A stretch of DNA of 64,000 nucleotides from Parahoeflea olei (GTDB lineage Bacteria; Pseudomonadota; Alphaproteobacteria; Rhizobiales; Rhizobiaceae), in the NCBI RefSeq assembly GCF_001703635.1, contig NZ_LQZT01000005.1, forward strand, positions 1 through 64,000, in the 5' to 3' direction. The translations under genes and the position numbers were made by a program. Position 1 is the first letter of the stretch. Each line of letters begins with the position of its first letter. The notes beneath the pieces were generated by a model. That model was not told the origin of the DNA, ran no database searches, and saw nothing but the letters and a program-made list of their open reading frames with translations. This document shows positions 19,472-28,065 of the stretch, piece after piece.

Positions 19472-21379
19472 ATGGACGACATCGTTCTCAAGCTTGCGGT
19501 GATCGGGGCGGCCGGCATCGGCGCGCAATGGCTTGCCTGGCGGCTGCACCTGCCGGCGATCGTGCTTCTGCTTGCAGCCGGCTTCGCCGCAGGCCCGGCG
19601 ACCGGCTTTCTCGATCCCGCCGCCGATTTCGGCACCGCCTACCGGCCGATGGTCTCGATCGCGGTCGCCATCATCCTGTTCGAGGGCGGGCTCACGCTCA
19701 ATTACGCGGAAATCCGCGACACCTCCACCGCCGTGCGTCGCATCATCATGTATGCGGGACCGCTGACCTGGGGCATGGCGGCCTTTGCCGCGCATCATAT
19801 CGGCGGGCTGAGCTGGCCGACGGCGGCCGTGCTCGGCGCGATCCTGGTGGTGACCGGCCCGACCGTGATCATCCCGCTGTTGCGCCAGGCCCAGCTCGAT
19901 GCCCGCCCCGCCTCGCTGCTGCGCTGGGAAGCCATCGTCAACGACCCGATCGGCGCGCTGTTCGCGGTTGTCGCCTTCGAAGTCATCATGGTCTATATCG
20001 GCCTGCACGAGGCCGACAACCTGTTCGTGCTGATCGTCATGGGCGCAGTGGTGGCGGTGGGCGGCGGCTGGGCGGTGGGACGGCTGCTCGTCTGGTCCTT
20101 CGTGCGCGGCCACGTGCCCGAATATCTCAAGGCGCCGGTGCTGCTGGCGACCGTGGTGGCGGCCTATGCGGCCACCAACATGGTGCTTGAGGAGGCGGGG
20201 CTGCTCACGGTCACCGTGATGGGCGTGGTGCTTGCCAACAGCCGCATCGCCTCGCTGACCGACATGCGCCGCTTCAAGGAAACCGTCACCACGCTGCTGG
20301 TCTCCGGCATCTTCATCATCCTCACGGCATCGCTGAGCCTCGAGGACATCCGCTCGCTCGACTGGCGCGCGGCGGCATTCGTGGCGACGCTGCTGCTGAT
20401 CATCCGGCCGATAGCGATCATGCTCGCCACCATCGGCTCGGGCGCCACCCTGCAGGAACGGATCCTGACCTCCTGGATCGCGCCGCGCGGCGTCGTGGCT
20501 GTCGCCGTCTCCGGCCTGTTCGGCACGCTTCTGGCCGATATCGGGGTTGCGGACGCGGGCCGGATGGTGGCCTTCAGCTTCGCCGTCGTGGTCACCACCA
20601 TCGTGCTCCACGGCTTCACGCTGTCGCCGCTCGCGCGCCTGCTCAAGCTCAAGAAGGCGACCCGCCCCGGCATCCTGATCGTCGGCGGCTCGCGCTGGTC
20701 GACCGCGCTTGCCAAGAAGCTCACCGAAGCCGAAGTGCCGGTGATGCTGGCCGACCAGAACTGGAACCATCTCGCCGAGGCGCGGCTTGCGAGCATCCCG
20801 GTCTATTTCGGCGAGGTGCTGTCCGAAAACGCGCACCACGTGATCGACCCCAAGCATTTCTCCTCGCTGATCGCCACCGGCGACAACGACGCCTACAACG
20901 CGCTGGTCTGCACCGATTTCGGTCCGGAACTCGGACGCGGCAACGTGTTCCAGATCGGCCGCATCGACGAGAAGGCGCGTCAGTCGCTGAGCTTCACGCT
21001 CGGCGGGCGCGCGCTGACCAAGGAGCCCGTGAGCTTTCACGACCTGCGCGAAAAACTCTTGCAGGGATGGACCTTCCAGCTCACACGGCTCACAGAGGAA
21101 TATGGCTGGGACGCCTACGAATCCTCGCGCCCCGAAGGCGCGCTGATCCTGTTGTGGATCAAGCCCTCCGGTGCGATCGTGTTTGCCGCCACCACCGCCA
21201 ACACGCCGGGGCCGAACGACCGGGTGCTGAGTTTTGCCATGCCCAAGGACGAGGCCCGGGCCGAGGCGGCAAGCAAGACCGCGCGCAAGGCCGAGGCGAC
21301 GCCCGCGGCCAAGACCGCCAAGGACCCAACACCCCTGCCCAAGGGGGACGAAACTGACGAAGGAAAGACGCAATCGTGA
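19472..21379 (+). CDS. Cation/proton antiporter (CPA1-type) with cytosolic Rossmann-like tail
   Basis: A 635-residue inner-membrane antiporter. About twelve hydrophobic segments occupy the first 390 residues. They include the conserved FEGGLTL loop, the TGPTVIIPLL motif and the ND pair in WEAIVNDPIGAL expected for Na+ or K+/H+ exchange. After TRPG, residues of about 400-500 (ILIVGGSRWSTALAKKL, then PVMLADQN) look like an RCK/TrkA-N Rossmann domain; its glycine motif GGSRWS is degenerate. A tail rich in Ala/Lys/Glu follows. The cytosolic domain suggests regulation by a nucleotide or by ions. ATG at 19472 follows GAGGGGAACTGG. The stop overlaps the GTG start of prmA by 4 bp. Confidence 0.9.
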   Translation: MDDIVLKLAVIGAAGIGAQWLAWRLHLPAIVLLLAAGFAAGPATGFLDPAADFGTAYRPMVSIAVAIILFEGGLTLNYAEIRDTSTAVRRIIMYAGPLTWGMAAFAAHHIGGLSWPTAAVLGAILVVTGPTVIIPLLRQAQLDARPASLLRWEAIVNDPIGALFAVVAFEVIMVYIGLHEADNLFVLIVMGAVVAVGGGWAVGRLLVWSFVRGHVPEYLKAPVLLATVVAAYAATNMVLEEAGLLTVTVMGVVLANSRIASLTDMRRFKETVTTLLVSGIFIILTASLSLEDIRSLDWRAAAFVATLLLIIRPIAIMLATIGSGATLQERILTSWIAPRGVVAVAVSGLFGTLLADIGVADAGRMVAFSFAVVVTTIVLHGFTLSPLARLLKLKKATRPGILIVGGSRWSTALAKKLTEAEVPVMLADQNWNHLAEARLASIPVYFGEVLSENAHHVIDPKHFSSLIATGDNDAYNALVCTDFGPELGRGNVFQIGRIDEKARQSLSFTLGGRALTKEPVSFHDLREKLLQGWTFQLTRLTEEYGWDAYESSRPEGALILLWIKPSGAIVFAATTANTPGPNDRVLSFAMPKDEARAEAASKTARKAEATPAAKTAKDPTPLPKGDETDEGKTQS

Positions 21380-22263
21380 GCGATCACCGGTTTTACATTG
21401 TCACCGACGAAGCCGGCGCCAGCCGCGCCCTCGACCTGCTCTCGGTGCTGTTCGAGGAAGACGGTCTGCCGATCGCCACCATGGAGACCGACGAGGCCAA
21501 CAAGATCTGGGAAGCCTCCGTCTATGCCAGCGGCGAGCCGGACCCGGCGCTCAAGCAGCGCATCGCCGCATGCCTGGGCGAAGATTTCGCCGGCACTCCG
21601 ATCGAGATCGAAACCTTCGGCGACACCGACTGGATCGCCAAGTCACTCGAAGGCCTGAAGCCGGTGCGCGCCGGGCGCTTCCTGGTCCACGGCGCCCATG
21701 ACCGCGCCGCGGTGCGCACGAACGACCTCGCCATCGAGCTCGAAGCCGGCCAGGCCTTCGGCACCGGCCACCACGGCACCACGGCGGGATGTCTCGAAAT
21801 GATCGACAGGGTCATGCGCGCCTATCCCGGCGGGCCGCGCGCCATGGATCCCGTGCTCGATCTCGGCACCGGGTCCGGCGTGCTCGCAATCGCGGTGGCA
21901 AAGCTCGGTCCGGTGCGGGTGCTTGCCACCGACATCGATCCGGTGGCGATCCGCGTCGCCCGCGAGAACGTCAAGAGCAACCGCGCCACCGCCCGCATCG
22001 CCTGCGTGACCGCGCCGGGGTTTCACTCCACCGCCTTCGCCCGCAAGGGGCCGTTCAAGCTGATCATCGCCAATATCCTGGCCCGGCCGCTGATGCGCAT
22101 GGCGCCCGATATCCGGCGCAATCTCGCCCCCGGCGGCTCGGTGATATTGTCGGGCATCCTCGCCGAACAGCGCCGCCAGGTGCTTGCGGCCTATTCCGGC
22201 CAGGGCCTGCGCCATGTAAGCACGCTCTGGCGCAACGGCTGGGTGACGATACATCTGAAATGA
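21376..22263 (+). CDS. prmA: Ribosomal protein L11 methyltransferase
   Basis: PrmA trimethylates ribosomal protein L11 using S-adenosylmethionine. The 295-residue protein has an N-terminal L11-recognition domain of about 100 residues. The methyltransferase domain has FGTGHHGTT, motif I DLGTGSGVLAIA starting at about Asp162, motif II ATDIDPVAIRVA and the catalytic-region NILARPL. A GTG start overlaps the upstream antiporter stop (GTGA), so translation is probably coupled. This pairing of an antiporter with prmA is unusual by function, and is probably simple operon read-through. Length and motifs are fully normal. Confidence 0.95.
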   Translation: MSDHRFYIVTDEAGASRALDLLSVLFEEDGLPIATMETDEANKIWEASVYASGEPDPALKQRIAACLGEDFAGTPIEIETFGDTDWIAKSLEGLKPVRAGRFLVHGAHDRAAVRTNDLAIELEAGQAFGTGHHGTTAGCLEMIDRVMRAYPGGPRAMDPVLDLGTGSGVLAIAVAKLGPVRVLATDIDPVAIRVARENVKSNRATARIACVTAPGFHSTAFARKGPFKLIIANILARPLMRMAPDIRRNLAPGGSVILSGILAEQRRQVLAAYSGQGLRHVSTLWRNGWVTIHLK

Positions 22264-22373
22264 TGCCGGCAGCAGCAGTGGACACCCGGGTCGGCCCGGC
22301 GCCGTCCGTCGCCCAGCTCCGGCGACCGGCCCCAGCGACCGGCACCAGCAACCGGCATGTCGCCCCGAAACGC

Positions 22374-22399
22374 AAAACGGCCCCCGCGAGGGAGCCGTA
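22374..22399 (-). terminator. Intrinsic terminator of the DUF1127 gene
   Basis: CGGC and CCC arms (22378-22385) pair with GGG and GCCG (22390-22397) around GCGA. On the minus strand a TTTT tract follows (AAAA at 22374-22377). It lies 59 bp downstream of the DUF1127 stop. It could also end prmA transcription as a weaker plus-strand hairpin. Confidence 0.75.
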
Positions 22400-22457
22400 G
22401 CGATCAGTCCGGGCCTTGTGGGGCGGCCCGGCAAGATGCGGGTTGCGACGACCCGGC

Positions 22458-22631
22458 TTAGAAGAAGTAGGCCTGTGCGCCTTCGCGCTTGAGCTCTTCG
22501 CGGGTGCGGCCGAGTGCCTTGAGCTGGGCGTCGTCCATGCTCAGAAGGGCGCCGTTGACATAGCGGCGGACCTGACGTTCACGGGCACTGACGAGGCGGT
22601 CGAAGGCGGTCTGAAAGATGTTACCGGACAT
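22458..22631 (-). CDS. DUF1127 domain small protein
   Basis: A 57-residue protein starting MSGNIFQTAFDRLVSARERQ. The C-terminal half fits the DUF1127 pattern: VRRYVNGALLSMDDAQLKALGRTREEL. Small DUF1127 proteins are frequent in rhizobia. Some have been linked to phosphate, carbon metabolism and small RNA turnover, but the mechanism is not general. ATG at 22631 is preceded by AAAGGGGATACAC, a good ribosome binding site, so the longer frame to 22679 is unlikely. The upstream region contains striking inverted repeats, and the gene has its own terminator, which together suggest a short, highly expressed, regulated monocistronic mRNA. Confidence 0.88.
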   Translation of the reverse strand: MSGNIFQTAFDRLVSARERQVRRYVNGALLSMDDAQLKALGRTREELKREGAQAYFF

Positions 22632-22973
22632 GTGTATCCCCTTTGGGTAAGTGATTGCTCTGTCCTCCTGCATCTTCAAGATAGGGATTCCGGCGGCGAA
22701 AGACAGCGCTTATGTTGCAGTGCAGCTATGCACAAGCTGCATGCATGAACGGGCCATGCCGTGAATTTGTGCATAGACCTCCGCGGCCTTGTGCGTGGTG
22801 CGCCTTGCGCGGGCAAAACCGGGCGCGGGACGCCGCGCGCGGCGGCGAACAATAAGACGCCCTCGCCTGCAGCGCGCGATTTTCCTTTGCCGCGCAAGTC
22901 TGTAAGCTTGCCACGGCCCGCACCGTGGCCCGACCAACCGCAAATGCCCGACAGCCGCCAGAAAGATCAGTTC
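22632..22973. other. Divergent DUF1127 / aminopeptidase intergenic region
   Basis: This 342-bp spacer holds the promoters of both genes. Apart from the nested inverted repeats at 22721-22776, no coding region or RNA gene is recognised. A second in-frame ATG of the peptidase lies at 22944. Confidence 0.5.
22721..22776. promoter_or_regulatory. Nested inverted repeats in the DUF1127 promoter region
   Basis: TGCAGCT (22721-22727) pairs with AGCTGCA (22735-22741). In addition CTATGCACAA (22726-22735) is an exact 10-bp reverse complement of TTGTGCATAG (22767-22776). They lie 90-145 bp upstream of the DUF1127 ATG. Candidate operator sites for a dimeric regulator. Confidence 0.5.
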
Positions 22974-24803
22974 ATGTTCCAGAATTTCGAAGTCCTCTCC
23001 TCTCCCGACCAGGCGGCAGGGCGCCTCGCGCGGCTGCGCGCGACATTTGCCTCCCTCGGCGTCGATGCCATCGCCGTGCCGCGCTCGGACGAGTATCTGG
23101 GCGAATATGTGCCGGCTTGCGCGGAGCGGCTGGCCTGGCTCACGGGTTTCACCGGCTCTGCGGGCCTCGTGCTGGTGCTCGCGGACACAGCGCAGATCTT
23201 CGTCGACGGCCGCTACGCGGCGCAGGTGCGGGTGCAGACCGATCCGCAGGTGTTCGGTTACCAGGACCTGATCGCCACCCCGCTTGCGTCCTATCTCTCC
23301 ACCGCCGCACCCGCCGGGCTGAAGCTCGGCATCGATCCCTGGACCTGGCCGGGCAGCGAGGTCGAGCGGCTTGCGGCGGCGCTCGACAAGATCGGCGGCG
23401 AACTGGTGCTGCTTGCGTCGAACCCGGTGGATGCGATCTGGGACGACCGCCCCGCTCAACCGCTCGGCACGGTCAGCATCCAGCCGCTCGACTTCGCCGG
23501 CGTCCAGGCCGACGAGAAGCTTGAGATGATCGCCCGCACCGCCGCCGAGGCCGGGGCCGACGCGGTGATCCTGGCCGACCCGTCCTCGGTCGCCTGGAGC
23601 TTCAACATCCGCGGCCAGGACCTGCCCTCGACGCCGCATCCGCTTTCGCGCGCCATCATTCCCGCCGACGGCCGCCCGCGCCTGTTCATCGACAAGCGCA
23701 AGACCGGCATTGAGGCGGAAGCCTATCTGACGCAACTCGCCGATCTCGAACCGCCGTCGCAGTTCGACGATGCGCTTGCGGAACTCGGCCGTGCCGGTGC
23801 AAAACTGATGGTCGACCCGGCGGTCGCGCCGCATGCGATCGCCCTGCAGGTCAAGGCGGCCGGCGGCGAGGTGATCGAGGCGCCCGACCCGGCCCGGCTG
23901 CCGCGCGCCTGCAAGAACCGCGCGGAAATCGCGGCCAGTGCCAAAGTGCATGTCCAGGACGGCGCGGCGATGGTGCGTTTTCTCGCCTGGCTCGATGAGC
24001 AGGAGCCCGGCACGGTCGACGAGATTTCGGCGGCGCAGGCGCTGGAGAAATTCCGCGTGGCAACGGGCGAGAGCCTGCAGATGCCGCTCAAGGCGCTGTC
24101 CTTCGACACGATTTCCGGCGCCGGGCCCAATGCCGCGATCATGCATTACCGGGTCAACACCGCCACCAACCGGCGGGTAGAGGCCGGCGAGATGCTGCTG
24201 ATCGATTCCGGCGGGCAATATGTGGCCGGCACCACCGACATCACCCGCACGGTCGCGGTCGGCGCGGTACCGGAGGAGCAGAAGCGCTTCTTCACGCTGG
24301 TGCTCAAGGGCATGATCGCGATCAGCCGGCTGCGTTTTCCCGAGGGCACACGCGGGCTCGAGATCGACGCCTTCGCGCGCATCGCACTGTGGCAGGCCGG
24401 CGCCGATTTCGCCCATGGCACCGGCCACGGGGTCGGCAGCTATCTCTCGGTGCACGAAGGCCCGCAATCGATCTCGCGGCGCGGCGCGCAGGTGCTCAAG
24501 CCCGGCATGATCCTGTCCAACGAGCCCGGCTACTATCGCGACGGCGGCTTTGGCATCCGCATCGAAAACCTCGTCACCGTGCATGAAGCGCGGGGGATCG
24601 AGGGCGGCGACAGCCCGATGCTCGGCTTCGAGACGCTGACGCTGTGCCCGATCGATACGCGGCTGGTGCAAAGGGAGCTGCTGGAGCCGGGCGAAATCGA
24701 CTGGCTCAATGCCTATCACGCGCGGGTGCGCGCGGAACTGTCGCCGCTGCTCGCGGGCGATCCGGCGCTCGCCTGGCTGGAGCAGGCCACGGCCGCCCTA
24801 TGA
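22974..24803 (+). CDS. M24 family Xaa-Pro aminopeptidase
   Basis: A 609-residue cytoplasmic metallopeptidase that removes an N-terminal residue preceding proline. Two creatinase-like N-terminal domains are followed by the catalytic pita-bread domain. The metal ligands are visible: Asp411 in LLIDSGGQY, Asp422 in TTDITRT, His485 in HGTGHGVGSYL, Glu517 in SNEPGYY and Glu531 in IRIENLV. The length matches the long, eukaryote-like aminopeptidase P form that is common in Alphaproteobacteria. ATG at 22974 (MFQNFEVLSSP) matches the usual family N-terminus; ATG at 22944 is an alternative. The gene is followed after 46 bp by a membrane protein gene in the same direction. Confidence 0.92.
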   Translation: MFQNFEVLSSPDQAAGRLARLRATFASLGVDAIAVPRSDEYLGEYVPACAERLAWLTGFTGSAGLVLVLADTAQIFVDGRYAAQVRVQTDPQVFGYQDLIATPLASYLSTAAPAGLKLGIDPWTWPGSEVERLAAALDKIGGELVLLASNPVDAIWDDRPAQPLGTVSIQPLDFAGVQADEKLEMIARTAAEAGADAVILADPSSVAWSFNIRGQDLPSTPHPLSRAIIPADGRPRLFIDKRKTGIEAEAYLTQLADLEPPSQFDDALAELGRAGAKLMVDPAVAPHAIALQVKAAGGEVIEAPDPARLPRACKNRAEIAASAKVHVQDGAAMVRFLAWLDEQEPGTVDEISAAQALEKFRVATGESLQMPLKALSFDTISGAGPNAAIMHYRVNTATNRRVEAGEMLLIDSGGQYVAGTTDITRTVAVGAVPEEQKRFFTLVLKGMIAISRLRFPEGTRGLEIDAFARIALWQAGADFAHGTGHGVGSYLSVHEGPQSISRRGAQVLKPGMILSNEPGYYRDGGFGIRIENLVTVHEARGIEGGDSPMLGFETLTLCPIDTRLVQRELLEPGEIDWLNAYHARVRAELSPLLAGDPALAWLEQATAAL

Positions 24804-24849
24804 CGGCTCTCCGCCCGCCCTGCTCCGCGCCCGGCAGGAGGACCTTGCG

Positions 24850-26058
24850 ATGGTGCTCGAGATCCTGATCCTGGCCTCCGCGCTGGCCGTGGCGGCGGTG
24901 CTGTTTTCGCCGCGGGTGCGCGGCGTGAAGACCTGGAAGGCGATGTCGACGCCGCTCGCCTCGATCATCGGCAGCGGCTTTCTGGTGTTGGGGCCGCTTC
25001 TGAGCCTCTCCTACGGCAAATACGCGCCGCTGGCGATGGTGGCGCTGTGCGCGGGCGCCTATCTCTATGGCGCCGCGATCCGCTACAACATGGCGGCGAT
25101 CGAGGTCGCCGAAGCGGGCGGCGGCGCAGAGCCTGCCGCGGTACCCAGGCTCGAAACCGCTTCCTCGGCCCTGCTCGGCTTCGCCTATGTGATCTCGGTC
25201 GCCTATTACCTCAACCTGCTCGGCGCCTTCGGGGTCAGTCTCACGCCCTTCAACCAGCCGCTCTATGCGAAACTCCTGACCTCCGCCGTCTATGGCGTGA
25301 TCCTCGCGGTCGGCTGGACCCGCGGCTTCAAGTCGCTCGAACGCATGGAGTATGTCTCCGTCACGGTGAAGCTTGCGATCATCGCCGGGCTGCTGGTGGG
25401 GCTCGCGGACTATTTTTGGGGCACGGCGTCCGCCGGAAAACTGGTCTTCAACGCCCCCACCGTAACCGGGCTGTCGGCGCTGACGCTGGCCTTCGGCCTG
25501 ATCGTGACGGTGCAGGGCTTCGAGACCTCGCGCTATCTCGGCGCCAATTACGACCGCCGCACGCGCGTGCGCTCAATGCAGTGGGCGCAATGGGTCTCCA
25601 CCGCCATCTACATGGTCTATATCGTGCTGACCGCCTATGTGTTCGCGGCTGGCGAGGTCAAGCTCTCCGAGACCGCGATCGTCGACATGATGGCGGTGGT
25701 CTCGCCGATCCTGCCGGCGATGCTGGTGGCCGCGGCGCTCGCCGCACAGTTCTCGGCCGCGATCGCCGACACCTCCGGCTCGGGCGGGCTGTTTGCGGAA
25801 CTGACGGCGAACCGGATCACGCCGAAGCTCGCCTATGCCGGGCTGAGCGCGATCGGGCTGGGGCTGACCTGGACCGCCAACGTGTTCGAGATCATCAGCT
25901 ACGCCTCGTGCGCCTTCGCGCTGTATTATGCGGTGCAGGCGGCGATTGCCATGCTCTACGCCCGCCGGAAGCGCGAGACCGGCCGTGCCGCGGGCTTTGC
26001 AGCGCTTGCGCTGCTCGGCCTCATGATCGTGCTGTTCGGCCAGGCGGTGGAGGCCTGA
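24850..26058 (+). CDS. Multi-spanning membrane protein, APC-transporter-like
   Basis: A 402-residue integral inner-membrane protein with about ten to twelve hydrophobic segments. I do not recognise a named family with certainty. The overall pattern, including STPLASIIGSGFLVLGP near the N-terminus and LIVTVQGFETSRYLG in the middle, resembles the amino acid-polyamine-organocation (APC) fold, where a glycine-rich break in helix 1 binds substrate. ATG at 24850 follows GGCAGGAGGACC, a strong ribosome binding site. It is probably co-transcribed with the aminopeptidase P gene, which would suit uptake or release of amino acids or peptides, but that is inference from position. Confidence 0.75.
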   Translation: MVLEILILASALAVAAVLFSPRVRGVKTWKAMSTPLASIIGSGFLVLGPLLSLSYGKYAPLAMVALCAGAYLYGAAIRYNMAAIEVAEAGGGAEPAAVPRLETASSALLGFAYVISVAYYLNLLGAFGVSLTPFNQPLYAKLLTSAVYGVILAVGWTRGFKSLERMEYVSVTVKLAIIAGLLVGLADYFWGTASAGKLVFNAPTVTGLSALTLAFGLIVTVQGFETSRYLGANYDRRTRVRSMQWAQWVSTAIYMVYIVLTAYVFAAGEVKLSETAIVDMMAVVSPILPAMLVAAALAAQFSAAIADTSGSGGLFAELTANRITPKLAYAGLSAIGLGLTWTANVFEIISYASCAFALYYAVQAAIAMLYARRKRETGRAAGFAALALLGLMIVLFGQAVEA

Positions 26059-26076
26059 AGCCGGGCCGCGTGCGCG

Positions 26077-26394
26077 CTACAGCCCCCACGCGCGGAGCGC
26101 CACCACCAGCGCCCAGCCGATCGCGAACATGCCCATCATCGGCAGGCGCAGGCCGATCACCAGGCAGACGGCGAGCGTGATCGCCTCCGCCGAGCCGTTG
26201 GAGACTGCGGCCGGGGCCACCAGCGTGGCCAGCACCGCCGCCGGCACCGCGTTGAGCGCGGCATCGACCCGGGGCGGAATGCTGCGCATCCGCGACAGCA
26301 TCATGTGGCCGCCGACGCGCGTCGCATAGGTGACCACCGCGGCGGCGAATATGATCCAGACATTGACCGGCAGGCCCCAGAAATCCCCGTTCAC
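26077..26394 (-). CDS. azlD: AzlD family branched-chain amino acid exporter subunit
   Basis: A 105-residue membrane protein with about three to four hydrophobic segments. It is the small partner of AzlC, and the two form an exporter-type complex for branched-chain amino acids (known for BrnFE/AzlCD). Motifs include TYATRVGGHMMLSR and ALNAVPAAVLATLVAP, typical of AzlD. The GTG start at 26394 overlaps the azlC stop by 4 bp (GTGA) and is preceded by GGGAGGAGGCGTC, so translation is coupled. Confidence 0.88.
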   Translation of the reverse strand: MNGDFWGLPVNVWIIFAAAVVTYATRVGGHMMLSRMRSIPPRVDAALNAVPAAVLATLVAPAAVSNGSAEAITLAVCLVIGLRLPMMGMFAIGWALVVALRAWGL

Positions 26395-27119
26395 GACGCC
26401 TCCTCCCGGGCCGCCGGGGCGGAACCGGCGGTGTCGGGCACCGGCGGCAGCAGCACCGCCACGATCACGCCCGCAAGCGCGCCCAGGCTCACATGCCAGG
26501 GAGAACCCACGGTATGATAGGCCGCGATCGAGGCCAGGCCCGAGGCGATGACCACCGGCAGCCAGCCCGAGCGTTGCCGGAACCCGAGCACCAGGCCCAG
26601 AAAATAGATCGGCAGCAGCGCATCGAGCCCGATCGCTTCGGGATCGGTGATCAGCCGGCCAAACACGGCGCCGAGAAACCCGCCCAGCACCCAGAAGAGA
26701 TAGATCGGCACCGCCATGCCCATGTACCAGGCAAAGCTGAGCGGCTTGCCGCCGTCGGCCCGCGTCTCGGCAGAGGCGTATTGCGGATCGGTGAGAAAGA
26801 AAAAGGCAACCGCCTTGCGCCACCCCGGCATCAGCCCCATGCGCCGGCCGAGCGCCGCAGAATAAAGCACGTGCCGGAAATTGACCGCAAACACGGAGAA
26901 GACGATGATCCAGGGCGCGATCCCGGAGCTGAACAATTCGAGCCCGACCATCTGGCTTGCGCCGGCAAACAGAAGCGCGCTCATCAGCACCGCCTCGCCG
27001 ACGCTCAGCCCGTTGTCGACCGCAAGCGCCCCGAACAGAAGCGCAAACGGCGCCGAGGCGGCAACAATGGGCACGCTGGCGCGAACGCCTGTCAGAAAAT
27101 CCGTTCGGGATGGGGACAT
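26391..27119 (-). CDS. azlC: AzlC family branched-chain amino acid exporter subunit
   Basis: A 242-residue inner-membrane protein, the large subunit of the AzlCD exporter. The N-terminal family signature is visible: PFALLFGALAVDNGLSVGEAVLMSALLFAGASQ. Later come NFRHVLYSAALGRR and the charged loop FLTDPQYA, both conserved in AzlC. It starts at ATG 27119 and overlaps azlD by 4 bp. A 7-bp-arm inverted repeat lies 27 bp upstream and may be an operator. Confidence 0.9.
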   Translation of the reverse strand: MSPSRTDFLTGVRASVPIVAASAPFALLFGALAVDNGLSVGEAVLMSALLFAGASQMVGLELFSSGIAPWIIVFSVFAVNFRHVLYSAALGRRMGLMPGWRKAVAFFFLTDPQYASAETRADGGKPLSFAWYMGMAVPIYLFWVLGGFLGAVFGRLITDPEAIGLDALLPIYFLGLVLGFRQRSGWLPVVIASGLASIAAYHTVGSPWHVSLGALAGVIVAVLLPPVPDTAGSAPAAREEAS

Positions 27120-27145
27120 GGAAAGCTCTCCTGCCCCGATGGATA

Positions 27146-27162
27146 GGTCAGCCCTGCTGACC
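27146..27162. promoter_or_regulatory. Inverted repeat GGTCAGC-CCT-GCTGACC upstream of azlC
   Basis: Perfect 7-bp arms around CCT, 27 bp before the azlC ATG and overlapping the expected promoter or leader. It could be an operator for an amino acid-responsive regulator or a leader hairpin. Confidence 0.45.
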
Positions 27163-27192
27163 AGTCAAATCAATAGGATTGAAGTGGAGGTT

Positions 27193-27218
27193 GAAGCGGC
27201 TTGGTCGTCCGCCGCTTC
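27193..27218 (-). terminator. Hairpin after the spermidine-synthase-like gene
   Basis: GAAGCGGC (27193-27200) pairs exactly with GCCGCTTC (27211-27218), six bases past the stop of the minus-strand gene. There is no long T-tract on the minus strand, so termination is plausible but not certain. Confidence 0.5.
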
Positions 27219-27223
27219 CACAC

Positions 27224-27937
27224 CTACCCCTTCCGCGCCACATAGACCGTCTGCGTGAAGGGCTGGTGGGTGAGCGGGTTGGGGAAGGTCACGGGCTCGG
27301 CGCGGGCTTCGGCGAAGACGGAGGCGAGGCGCTCGGTGAAGGCGGGATCGGGGCGGGCGTCGGACCAGAGCGCGAAGACGCCGCCGGGCTTGAGATGCGC
27401 GGACAGGCGCCTGAGCCCGTCGGGCTGGTAGAAGCTTTCGCTGCGGGCGTCGAGCAGCGCATCGGGCGAATGGTCGATGTCGAGCAGGATCGCGTCGAAG
27501 CGCCGGCCGGGGGTTTCGGGATCGAACCCGTCCGTGCCCCGCGCCAGCGCGAAGAAATCGCCCTCGGTCAGGCGGCAGCGCGCATCGCCGGTCAATTCCG
27601 GGCCGAGCGGCAACAGGCCGGTGCGGTGCCAGTCGAGCACGGCTTCGAGATATTCGACCACGATCAGCGAGGCCGTGCGCGGTTCGGCAAGGGCTGCGCG
27701 GGCGGTGTAGCCGAGGCCCAGTCCGCCGACCACGACATCGAGCGCATCGCCTTCACACGCGGCCAGGCCCAGTTCGGCGAGCGCGATCTCGGAAACCGTG
27801 AACAGGTCCGACATCAGGTGCTCCTCGCCGAGCTTGATCTCGATGACATCGACATCGAGCCGCGCCTCGCGCCGGCGGCGCAGCACCAGCGGGCCGATCG
27901 GCGTCGGGCGGTAATCGAGTTCTTCGAACAGTCTCAT
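27224..27937 (-). CDS. Spermidine synthase-like methyltransferase-fold protein
   Basis: A 237-residue cytoplasmic protein with the Rossmann fold of the spermidine synthase family. It contains VVVGGLGLGYTARAAL (nucleotide-binding glycine motif), LIVVEYLEAVLDWH (acidic residue after strand 2) and DAILLDIDHSPD (catalytic-region Asp). It lacks a clear polyamine-binding GGGDG motif, so aminopropyl transfer is not assured. Such proteins are widespread in Alphaproteobacteria without known substrate. ATG at 27937 begins MRLFEELDYRPT. It is a single gene with a hairpin after the stop. Confidence 0.8.
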   Translation of the reverse strand: MRLFEELDYRPTPIGPLVLRRRREARLDVDVIEIKLGEEHLMSDLFTVSEIALAELGLAACEGDALDVVVGGLGLGYTARAALAEPRTASLIVVEYLEAVLDWHRTGLLPLGPELTGDARCRLTEGDFFALARGTDGFDPETPGRRFDAILLDIDHSPDALLDARSESFYQPDGLRRLSAHLKPGGVFALWSDARPDPAFTERLASVFAEARAEPVTFPNPLTHQPFTQTVYVARKG

Positions 27938-28065
27938 CCAATCCCCGCGCCCTGAGCGGGCGTTCAGTGCATATGAGGCAGGGACGCCGCATGCTCAGGC
28001 CTTATCGGCGTTTTGCCCGGGGCTGGCAAGCCGGGACGGCACTCCGGACTGCCGCGGCGGGACGG

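Noticed and set aside
22302..22360. Short GCGACCGGC-type tandem repeats after prmA, considered as a CRISPR-like array
   Set aside because: Only three imperfect units of about 11 bp with no regular spacers; likely simple GC-rich sequence.
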